Part shown: piece after piece, positions 1 to 5,328 of the stretch
How the letters are laid out: each line of letters starts with the position of its first letter
Numbering within the stretch: position 1 is the first letter of the stretch
DNA from: Patescibacteria group bacterium
GTDB taxonomy: Bacteria; Patescibacteriota; Patescibacteriia; Patescibacteriales; GWC2-42-12
DNA length: 5,328 nucleotides
Assembly (NCBI GenBank): GCA_018813805.1
Contig: JAHJAP010000018.1
Coordinates: forward strand, 1-5,328
Direction: 5' to 3'
The notes under the pieces: model-generated
What the model saw: the letters and a program-made list of their open reading frames with translations, nothing else
What the model was told of the DNA's origin: nothing
Database searches by the model: none
Program-made: the position numbers and the translations under genes

Positions 1-117
1 AGCATCAGAAGAACGATCAGCGGCCTGACTTTTTTTAAATAAAAAAATTCCTGCTACTGTTATAACTGACAATGTTAGGACAACAAAATAAATAATAGGT
101 TTTGTTAAAAATTTCAT
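1..117 (-). CDS. N-terminus of an unidentified membrane-anchored or secreted protein (partial, runs off the window)
   Basis: The first 39 codons read from an ATG at 117-115 down to base 1 without a stop, so the gene is cut by the window edge. The peptide begins MKFLTKPIIY, then has one long hydrophobic stretch (about residues 7-27), then Lys-Lys-Ser-Gln-Ala-Ala-Asp and a polar Ser/Asp-rich run. This is a signal peptide or signal anchor. Ser30-Gln31-Ala32 would fit a signal peptidase I site, and there is no lipobox Cys. Only 7 nt separate it from the kinase stop codon at 125, so it is almost certainly the next gene of the same operon. No Shine-Dalgarno motif precedes the ATG; the leader is A/T-rich like the others here. 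The visible part has no catalytic motif, so the family cannot be named. Export is well supported and everything beyond that is unknown. Confidence 0.75.
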   Translation of the reverse strand, partial: MKFLTKPIIYFVVLTLSVITVAGIFLFKKSQAADRSSDA

Positions 118-124
118 AAAAAAA

Positions 125-1096
125 TTACTTAGTTATCAAACCATTTTGCGCGCCAGGCTGAGTAATTACTGAAGCTGCGTTTTTAGCACCCAAATAAAGC
201 GCTTTTTCAATATCATTATTATATAATTTTAATCCAACCATAAAAGCAGAACCAAAAGCATCGCCAACGCCAATAGTGTTAACTATTTTTTTTAATTTAA
301 TACTTGGTTGAAAATAAAATTTTTGAGTATCAAAAGCACTAGCCCCATGTTCATCATTAGTAATAAGAACAATTTGCGGACCATAACCGCAAAGAACGGA
401 TAATAAATTATTAATTTTCATAAAAAATAATTTATCTTGATTTTTATATTTTTTATCTGACATTACCAACTCAATTGCTTCATCTTTATTAATAATTAAA
501 ACAGCAGTTTTTGCCAAATATTTACCAATTTTATCAACTCCAGCTAAAATTTGGCGATGACCAGGATTCCAAACAATTTTTATATTTTTTAAAGAAAAAA
601 ATTTAGATAATGCCTCTGGCCATTCTCCAGATAAAGAAGTTAAATAAATAAAATTAGCATTTTTTATAATTTGTAATTTATTATTTGTAATTTGTAGTTT
701 ATCATTAACTGTTCTACTAGAAAAAACAATATGCTCATTGTCTAGCCCAGCTAATATAAATGAAAAACTACTTTCTACTTTTTTTATTTTTTGTATTAAG
801 CTAACATCAACTTTTTGTTTCTCAAAATTATTAATAATTTTTTGCCCCCTATCATCATCGCCAATTGCTGTTAAAACAGCTGTTTTAAAACCAAAACGAG
901 AAAAACTAACAGCTGTATTAGCTCCTCCTCCGCCAAAACCAAAAAAAGTTTTATCAATTTTTATTTTAGCGCCATATTCAAAGGCCAATAACTTTTGTTT
1001 AGTTAAATTCTGTTTATTATCAATCAATATACCCTCCTTAGTATAGAATATAATATCTTCGGTTGCTCCACCAATAGTAATAACATCGTATTGCAT
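125..1096 (-). CDS. PfkB/ribokinase-family carbohydrate (or nucleoside) kinase
   Basis: This is a cytoplasmic kinase of the ribokinase fold that would transfer phosphate from ATP to a sugar or nucleoside. It has 323 residues, within the usual 290-350. It starts at an ATG 13 nt after the DUF4340 stop and ends in TAA. N-terminal landmarks are ITIGGATEDI (residues 6-15) and the substrate-site glycine run GGGGAN (55-60), followed by LTAIGDDDRG (75-84). The middle has NPG (177-179) and the Asn-x-x-Glu motif at N203/E206. The C-terminal PfkB signature is NTIGVGDAFGSAF (273-285); D279 is the expected catalytic base and the preceding glycines form the anion hole. Val277 replaces the usual small residue and Asn273 the usual Asp. 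Residues 131-144 are a 7-residue tandem repeat. The substrate cannot be read from sequence: adenosine/nucleoside, ribose and fructose-type kinases share these motifs. No sugar-uptake genes lie nearby, so its tie to the ABC module is positional only. Confidence 0.9.
   Translation of the reverse strand: MQYDVITIGGATEDIIFYTKEGILIDNKQNLTKQKLLAFEYGAKIKIDKTFFGFGGGGANTAVSFSRFGFKTAVLTAIGDDDRGQKIINNFEKQKVDVSLIQKIKKVESSFSFILAGLDNEHIVFSSRTVNDKLQITNNKLQIIKNANFIYLTSLSGEWPEALSKFFSLKNIKIVWNPGHRQILAGVDKIGKYLAKTAVLIINKDEAIELVMSDKKYKNQDKLFFMKINNLLSVLCGYGPQIVLITNDEHGASAFDTQKFYFQPSIKLKKIVNTIGVGDAFGSAFMVGLKLYNNDIEKALYLGAKNAASVITQPGAQNGLITK
665..706 (-). repeat. 21-nt in-frame tandem repeat (2 copies) inside the kinase gene
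   Basis: Two adjacent 21-nt units (706-686 and 685-665, read on the minus strand) match at 18 of 21 positions. They encode NDKLQIT (residues 131-137) and NNKLQII (138-144). The core is an ACAAATTA-like word. The repeat keeps the reading frame and lies between RTV and the conserved-looking segment ending YLTSLSG. It probably occupies the place of the variable helix found there in related kinases. Similar KLQIT-N peptides occur in AT-rich genomes with dispersed short repeats (from memory, not checked here). Confidence 0.6.
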
Positions 1097-1109
1097 AAAA
1101 TTTAAAATT

Positions 1110-2021
1110 TTATTTTAGCTGTCCGATTGTTTTATTTAGCTCATCGCGTTGTTCTTTGGTTATTAAATAAATATTATCACTATCACTTTTTTTAGCATAA
1201 TAAAAACCTTCTTTATTTGCCAGTCCCACCATAATCGTATTATTAATCTCATCTCCATTAACTTCGATAATAATTAAATTTTTATTTAAACCAGTATTAT
1301 CATAGCTTTGCTCAGGAATAGAAACTGATTTTAAATTAGACATAATATCCAAAACCTTATCTATTTTGTCTTGTTTAATGCTAAATTTTTTCGGTAATAC
1401 GCCTACCCAATCTGTTTTATTTTTTTCTAAAGTAAATTGGCGATCAGGATATTGAAATCTTAATTTAGAAATTTTAGATTTATCAGAAGAAAAAATAGTT
1501 AAATCGCGCCAATCTGTTTTACTAAAAAAACTTTGCAAATCCTCTTTAACAGCATAAGTAATAGGTTGATCTGACATAGAAATATAAGTGCTAAAAAAAT
1601 CACTACTTAATTTACCTATAACAAACTCAACAATTTTATTATCGTCAATATATAATTTTAAATTCACACCCTTGTTATCAACTTCAAAATCAGCCTTTTT
1701 TTCTTTATTATTGCTCACTAACTCTAACTTGCCCTTACCAACTTGCTCTAATTTTTTTAATAAATTATCAGCCAATCCCGATTCAGCGTAAAAATTTTTA
1801 GTTCCAATAATTTTCCATTTATCATCCTCTTTACTAAGGCCTGTTGTAATATTATTTTTAACAAATTCAATTTTATTAATTTTATCAATTTTTAAATCAA
1901 CTAAAAAATTTAATGGTTTATTCAAATTATTTTGCCATTGCTTTAATGGTCCTTGATAAACATAGGCTACAATAATTAAAATTATTAAAACTCCACCTAA
2001 AATTAAAGTTTTTTTATTCAT
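1110..2021 (-). CDS. DUF4340 domain protein, single N-terminal membrane anchor, partner of the Gld-like ABC system
   Basis: This 303-residue protein of unknown biochemical role belongs to the DUF4340 family, whose genes often sit directly after GldG-type genes. MNKK followed by a hydrophobic helix (about residues 5-22) predicts one anchor with the rest outside the cytoplasmic membrane; there is no lipobox Cys. The body is two similar halves. The first (about 47-165) opens with KINKIEF, has W69, and ends with the FVIG...TYISMSDQPITYAV segment (133-158). The second (about 183-297) opens with KISKLRF, has W205, and ends with IMVG...YYAKKSDSDNIYLI (263-287). The hinge TDWRDLTIFSSD (169-180) is the part most typical of the family. 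No enzymatic residues are apparent, so a binding or scaffolding role is the best inference. The ATG at 2021 lies 60 nt after the GldG stop, the widest gap in the operon, and a hairpin sits in that gap. The stop is TAA, 13 nt before the kinase start. Confidence 0.85.
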   Translation of the reverse strand: MNKKTLILGGVLIILIIVAYVYQGPLKQWQNNLNKPLNFLVDLKIDKINKIEFVKNNITTGLSKEDDKWKIIGTKNFYAESGLADNLLKKLEQVGKGKLELVSNNKEKKADFEVDNKGVNLKLYIDDNKIVEFVIGKLSSDFFSTYISMSDQPITYAVKEDLQSFFSKTDWRDLTIFSSDKSKISKLRFQYPDRQFTLEKNKTDWVGVLPKKFSIKQDKIDKVLDIMSNLKSVSIPEQSYDNTGLNKNLIIIEVNGDEINNTIMVGLANKEGFYYAKKSDSDNIYLITKEQRDELNKTIGQLK

Positions 2022-2032
2022 AAAATATTGTA

Positions 2033-2064
2033 AGATCGTTGCAAAATAAATTTTGTAACAATCT
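2033..2064 (-). repeat. Imperfect inverted repeat (hairpin) between the GldG-like and DUF4340 genes
   Basis: Two 14-nt arms (2033-2046 and 2051-2064) flank a 4-nt loop (2047-2050). In the minus-strand transcript, 13 of 14 positions can pair, one as a G-U wobble, with one A-C mismatch. The arms contain the non-AT words GATTGTTAC and GCAACGATC, so this is more than random A/T complementarity. It ends 11 nt before the DUF4340 ATG at 2021, within ribosome footprint range. What follows the stem is TTACAATATTTT rather than a clean U-run, so an intrinsic terminator is not convincing. It could lower DUF4340 translation, mark an RNA processing site or stabilise the upstream message. Confidence 0.5.
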
Positions 2065-2081
2065 ATGTCTATAATATTAAT

Positions 2082-3617
2082 TTATAATTCATCAATAAAT
2101 CTATTTCTACGGCGTAAAAAATATCTAATTAATCCAAACAGCATTACAATAATAGTTAAACCAAAAACATTGGCATATCTTACAACAATTTTAATATTGT
2201 CTGATAATTCCTTAATAGGCCTATTAACAATTCCTTTTGATCTAATATTAATTAAATTTTCATCTAAGCTTAAGCTATCTGTTAAATTTTGAAAAAATAA
2301 TAAATTATCAATATTATTACGCAAAAAACTATCTGAAATAAATTCACTATTGCCAACTACTATTAAACGACTAGGACTTGATGAAGAATTATTTTGACCA
2401 AAAGCGCTATTAAATTTTCCAACAATTTCCACTGCCAAATTATATTGAGCTTTTTTTCCATTAGCTCTTAATTCAGACTGAGGATTTACAACAAAATTTT
2501 CACTTTGCGCAACAGCCTGATCAGTTGTTTTAGCTAAATAAAAAATTTTGCTATCTTTAACTTTTTCTGGAAAAATTGTTAAACTGCTTGTCCATGGCAA
2601 AATTATACTTTCCAGTTTAGCAACTGCTGCATTATTTTGATCAAAACCACTTTTAATAATCTTAGGCCAAAGCGGATAATTGGTTGTAAAACTTAAAAAA
2701 CCTTGCGTAAAAGAAGCAAAACCGCTATGAATATCTGACACTAAATCATTATTTATTTTAACTCCATAACTTTCTATAAGTTTATTTAAACCAACATCAT
2801 TTTTTTCTGCTGTTAAATTCTGGCCAATTTTTACACCGCCTGACAATATCATTAAAGAGCCACCGCGCATAACAAATGAATCAATTTTCTTTAATTGATT
2901 ATCAGAAAATTTTTCCTTAGGTCCAATAATAATTAAGGTGCTTACTTCAACGGGAATTTGCTGATCATTTTCAGAATTAATTAATTGAACTTCATATAAT
3001 TCAACTAATTTTTTATACGCTGAATTAATTTCTTTTTCTGTGTTAAGACTGTCATTGCCTTGCCAAATGCCAATAACTGCTAATTTCTCGCTAGTTACTT
3101 TTTTAATAGCTGAGGTTATTTGATATTCTAAATTATTAGTATCTTGAATCATTGGAATAATTTCTTGTTTATCTCCATATTTAATAACCATTCCTAAATA
3201 ACCATTAATTATTTGATATTTATCATTTTCTAATGCGTTAAATTGCAATTGCGGAATACCCAAACTATAAAGTTCGCGAATAATTACTTCATCTTTTTTT
3301 GGATCAATAAATTCAACTTTAACTTTATTGCCAGAATAATTAATATATTCATCCAAAACATCCCCCACTTCTTGTCTTAAATTAACAAATTGAACAGGTA
3401 AATTAGTTGAAAAATAAGCTTTAATGTTTACCACATCAGTTAAATTATTAACAGTTTTTTTGCTTGTTTGAGAAATTGAATAATCTTTATTTTGAGTCAA
3501 ATCCCAGCGATAAGATATTTGATAAGATAAAAAATTAATCACAATTAAAATTCCAATAACTATTATTACAATTAAACTTAAATCAGTAGTTTTTAAAAAT
3601 TTTTTATTAAACTTCAT
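2082..3617 (-). CDS. GldG-like ABC transporter auxiliary protein (ABC_transp_aux family)
   Basis: This membrane-anchored partner of an ABC-2 transporter has 511 residues from the chosen ATG, the usual size for GldG-type proteins. A hydrophobic helix near the start (about residues 13-33) and a second near the end (about 479-500, followed by a basic RRRNR run) enclose a large extracytoplasmic domain. Family landmarks are the segment after helix 1, SYRWDLTQNKDYSISQTS (35-52), then VKVEFIDPKKDE (100-111), NNLEYQITSAIKKVTSEKLAVIG (161-183), FVMRGGSLMILSGG (248-261), LIVVGNSEFISDSF (418-431) and the closing RSKGIVNRPIKELSDN (459-474). It has no ATPase motif; the domain probably binds or presents the substrate. 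The frame also allows a TTG start at 3641 that adds 8 residues and overlaps the permease by 10 nt. I prefer the ATG at 3617 because every other start here is ATG with a short gap. Ser/Asn-rich residues 409-417 look like a flexible linker. Confidence 0.87.
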   Translation of the reverse strand: MKFNKKFLKTTDLSLIVIIVIGILIVINFLSYQISYRWDLTQNKDYSISQTSKKTVNNLTDVVNIKAYFSTNLPVQFVNLRQEVGDVLDEYINYSGNKVKVEFIDPKKDEVIIRELYSLGIPQLQFNALENDKYQIINGYLGMVIKYGDKQEIIPMIQDTNNLEYQITSAIKKVTSEKLAVIGIWQGNDSLNTEKEINSAYKKLVELYEVQLINSENDQQIPVEVSTLIIIGPKEKFSDNQLKKIDSFVMRGGSLMILSGGVKIGQNLTAEKNDVGLNKLIESYGVKINNDLVSDIHSGFASFTQGFLSFTTNYPLWPKIIKSGFDQNNAAVAKLESIILPWTSSLTIFPEKVKDSKIFYLAKTTDQAVAQSENFVVNPQSELRANGKKAQYNLAVEIVGKFNSAFGQNNSSSSPSRLIVVGNSEFISDSFLRNNIDNLLFFQNLTDSLSLDENLINIRSKGIVNRPIKELSDNIKIVVRYANVFGLTIIVMLFGLIRYFLRRRNRFIDEL

Positions 3618-3631
3618 AATTTGTTTAAATT

Positions 3632-4363
3632 TTATTTCCAATTTCTATTTTCAATAACTCTAACGTTTAGCCAAAGAAAAAGAAAAATAAAAGAAAAATA
3701 ATAAATAATATCTTTAGTGTCTATTATGCCCCTAGAAACATTGTCAAAATGACTACCCAAACCTAAAAATTTCATAGTTGGAGCTAAAAATTGCGGAGCG
3801 CCAGTTACAACAAAATCAGCGCCTATCATAAAAAAAGTAAAACAAGCAACTAAACCCAAAACAAAGGCAATAATTTGATTTTTAGTTAAACTAGAAATAA
3901 GCAAACCCAAAGACAGATAAGCTCCTGCTAAAAATAAAGCCCCTAAATAACCACCGCAAACAGGCCCTAAATCCAAATTACCTAAAAAAGAAACAGTAAT
4001 AGGCAAAGTAATCGTTAATATTAAACTAATAAACAAAAAGCAAAGAGCGCTAAAAAATTTAGCTAAAACAACTTGCCAATTAGTAATTGGCAAAGTTAAC
4101 AAAAATTCTATTGTGCCACTCTTTTTCTCTTCTGCCCACAAACGCATTGTAATAGCAGGAGATAAAAACAAAAAAATCCATGGCAATAAAGTAAAAAAAC
4201 TACGCAAATTAGCTTGTCCAATAAGAAAAAAATAATTAAAAAATAACCAATTACCAACAACCAAAAATACACCAATAAAAACATAAGCAATCGGGGAATT
4301 AAAATAGTCCATTAATTCTTTCTTAAATAATGTATAAATAATGTTGAAATATTTTTTATTCAT
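3632..4363 (-). CDS. ABC-2 type transporter permease, GldF-like
   Basis: This integral membrane subunit would form the transport path driven by the ATPase encoded just upstream. Its 243 residues match the compact GldF/NosY-type permeases. Six hydrophobic segments are visible, at about residues 23-45, 56-75, 99-125, 137-160, 163-184 and 218-236. The segment PAITMRLWAEEKKSGTIEF (69-87), followed by LLTLPITNWQVVLAKF (88-103), is the most diagnostic: in this family the acidic and basic residues form the cytoplasmic coupling helix between helices 2 and 3. The end FLGLGSHFDNVSRGIIDTKD (199-218) before the last helix is also typical. A functional transporter would need two copies, so it probably forms a homodimer, as no second permease is present. 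The ATG at 4363 follows the ATPase stop by 23 nt; the TAA stop lies 14 nt before the chosen GldG start. The transported molecule cannot be inferred. Confidence 0.9.
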   Translation of the reverse strand: MNKKYFNIIYTLFKKELMDYFNSPIAYVFIGVFLVVGNWLFFNYFFLIGQANLRSFFTLLPWIFLFLSPAITMRLWAEEKKSGTIEFLLTLPITNWQVVLAKFFSALCFLFISLILTITLPITVSFLGNLDLGPVCGGYLGALFLAGAYLSLGLLISSLTKNQIIAFVLGLVACFTFFMIGADFVVTGAPQFLAPTMKFLGLGSHFDNVSRGIIDTKDIIYYFSFIFLFLWLNVRVIENRNWK

Positions 4364-4386
4364 AATAAGTTTTAAAAATAATAAAT

Positions 4387-5316
4387 TTATTTTGTCAATT
4401 TTTTAAAAACATCTTCTAGATCTATTAATTTTTTATTAAACTCTAAAATACCCCAGTTATTATTTATAACTGTTGTTGACAATAATTCACGCAAATCAAT
4501 TCCTACTTTTGATTCTATTTCATAGCCATAAATATTCTCTGCTTCTTTGTCTTTAATTTCAATACTTAGAACACCTTCTATGCTTTTTAATTTATTAAAC
4601 ACAGCATCTTTTGATCCTTTAATTTTAACATAAATCATTTCTTTTGCTCCTACCTTAGCTGCCAAATCAGCAGAACTGCCTTGACCAACAATTTTGCCAC
4701 GATTAATAATTATTATTCTATCGCAAGTCGCGCTAACTTCGCTTAAAATATGCGTTGAAAAAATTACTGTTTTTTCTTTGCCAATTTTTTTAATTAAATT
4801 ACGAATTTCCACAATTTGGTTAGGATCTAAGCCAGTGGTTGGTTCGTCTAATATTAAAATATCAGGTTCATGAATAATTGCTTGAGCTAAACCAAGTCGT
4901 TGGCGATAGCCTTTAGACAATTCTTCTATTGGTTGACAAATTACCTTGGTTAAACCGCATAATTCATTAACTTCTTTTATTCTTTTTTTTGTTTTATGAT
5001 CAGATAAACCGCGAATTTCCGCAACAAATTTCAAATATTCAAAAACCTTCATTTCTTCATATAAAGGAACAGTTTCTGGCAAATAACCGATTCTTTTTCT
5101 AGTAGCCAAAGAATCTTTTGTTACATCTATTCCATTTATTGTTATAGTTCCTGAAGTTGGCAACCAAAATGAGGTGATAATTTTCATTGTAGTGGTTTTA
5201 CCAGCGCCATTTGGTCCTAAAAACCCCAACACCTCGCCTTTTTTAACAGAAAAATTAATATTATTTAAAATAATATTTTGATCAATTTTTTTAGTTAAAT
5301 TTTTTATCTCAATCAT
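4387..5316 (-). CDS. ABC-2 type transporter ATP-binding protein, GldA-like
   Basis: This cytoplasmic ATPase powers the permease encoded 23 nt downstream. Its 309 residues comprise one nucleotide-binding domain (about 1-215) and a C-terminal extension (about 225-309) typical of ABC-2/GldA/CcmA-type ATPases. Visible motifs are Walker A GPNGAGKT (34-41, K40), signature LSKGYRQR (133-140) in place of canonical LSGGQ, Walker B ILILDEPT (153-160, with D157 and catalytic E158), D-loop GLDP (162-165) and switch His in STHILSE (H189). At the Q-loop the sequence is GYLPE (77-81), with Glu81 where many ABC proteins have Gln; this is a common variant in this subfamily, so it is not evidence of inactivity. 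All catalytic residues are present. The ATG at 5316 is the first in frame, with only 12 bases of upstream sequence in the window, so promoter and leader are not visible. The stop is TAA. Confidence 0.93.
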   Translation of the reverse strand: MIEIKNLTKKIDQNIILNNINFSVKKGEVLGFLGPNGAGKTTTMKIITSFWLPTSGTITINGIDVTKDSLATRKRIGYLPETVPLYEEMKVFEYLKFVAEIRGLSDHKTKKRIKEVNELCGLTKVICQPIEELSKGYRQRLGLAQAIIHEPDILILDEPTTGLDPNQIVEIRNLIKKIGKEKTVIFSTHILSEVSATCDRIIIINRGKIVGQGSSADLAAKVGAKEMIYVKIKGSKDAVFNKLKSIEGVLSIEIKDKEAENIYGYEIESKVGIDLRELLSTTVINNNWGILEFNKKLIDLEDVFKKLTK

Positions 5317-5328
5317 AAAAATACAAAA

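Noticed and set aside
824..841. Perfect 18-bp palindrome made only of A and T
   Set aside because: It is inside kinase coding sequence. A/T-only palindromes of this size are expected by chance at this base composition.
738..1046. Open reading frame of 102 codons on the plus strand
   Set aside because: It lies wholly antisense to the conserved N-terminal half of the kinase. Its translation is low-complexity (Pro/Lys/Ser/Phe) and matches no family I know, so it is a shadow of the real gene.
1588..1791. Plus-strand open frame of 67 codons
   Set aside because: It is antisense to the DUF4340 gene, Leu/Ser/Asn-rich and has no recognisable features. It is explained by composition.
2022..2081. Possible internal promoter upstream of the DUF4340 gene (TATTAT/TATAAA-like words)
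   Set aside because: Such words occur everywhere in this AT-rich sequence and no matching -35 element at proper spacing stands out.
2065..2292. Plus-strand open frame of 75 codons starting in the intergenic gap
   Set aside because: Most of it is antisense to the conserved C-terminal end of the GldG-like gene. Its hydrophobic look is the complement of AT-rich codons.
4073..4093. Perfect 9-bp inverted repeat with a 3-nt loop inside the permease gene
   Set aside because: It encodes the conserved-looking LPITNWQ segment of the coupling region, so protein constraint plus chance is enough to explain it. There is no U-tract and it is not at a gene end.
4108..4290. Second minus-strand open frame of 60 codons inside the permease gene
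   Set aside because: It is an out-of-frame reading of the permease. The permease frame carries the family motifs through the same bases.
125..5316. Alternative genetic code (UGA read as Gly or Trp, as in some CPR lineages)
   Set aside because: All five complete genes read through under the standard bacterial code with TAA stops, Trp from TGG and Gly from GGN. No conserved motif is broken by TGA.

Overview
The window is AT-rich (roughly 28% G+C by hand-sampling lines). It carries one tightly packed block of six genes, all on the minus strand, so transcription runs from high to low coordinates. In transcription order they are: an ABC-2 type ATPase (5316-4387), its six-helix permease (4363-3632), a GldG-type membrane-anchored auxiliary protein (3617-2082), a membrane-anchored DUF4340 protein (2021-1110), a PfkB/ribokinase-family kinase (1096-125), and the first 39 codons of a membrane-anchored or secreted protein that leaves the window at base 1 (117-1). 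Most gaps are 7 to 23 nt. The exception is 60 nt between the GldG and DUF4340 genes, which holds an imperfect hairpin. No terminator is convincing, no gene lies on the plus strand, and no stretch over 300 bases lacks a gene. The promoter must lie beyond base 5328.

The first four genes form a recognisable module. GldA-like ATPase + GldF-like ABC-2 permease + GldG-like ABC_transp_aux protein is the arrangement named from Bacteroidetes gliding motility. Relatives occur in many bacteria that do not glide, often with a DUF4340 protein next to them. By inference, ATP hydrolysis in the cytoplasm drives the permease, while GldG and DUF4340 project large domains outside the membrane that would capture, guide or assemble an unknown surface substrate. 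The kinase and the exported protein follow so closely that co-transcription is likely, but nothing in the sequence shows they act in the same process.

The AT-richness, compact spacing and the style of the kinase and Gld-like proteins suggest an uncultivated bacterium such as a member of the Candidate Phyla Radiation (Patescibacteria/Parcubacteria type). This is an inference from protein flavour, not proof. All five complete genes end in TAA. Trp is read from TGG, and no in-frame TGA interrupts a conserved region, so there is no sign of UGA recoding. None of the six chosen starts has a clear GGAGG-type ribosome binding site.

The points most worth a second look are the internal duplication of the DUF4340 protein, a 7-residue in-frame tandem repeat in the kinase, the intergenic hairpin, the lack of Shine-Dalgarno sequences, and the role of a Gld-type module outside gliding bacteria. 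I see no CRISPR array, insertion sequence, tRNA or rRNA.
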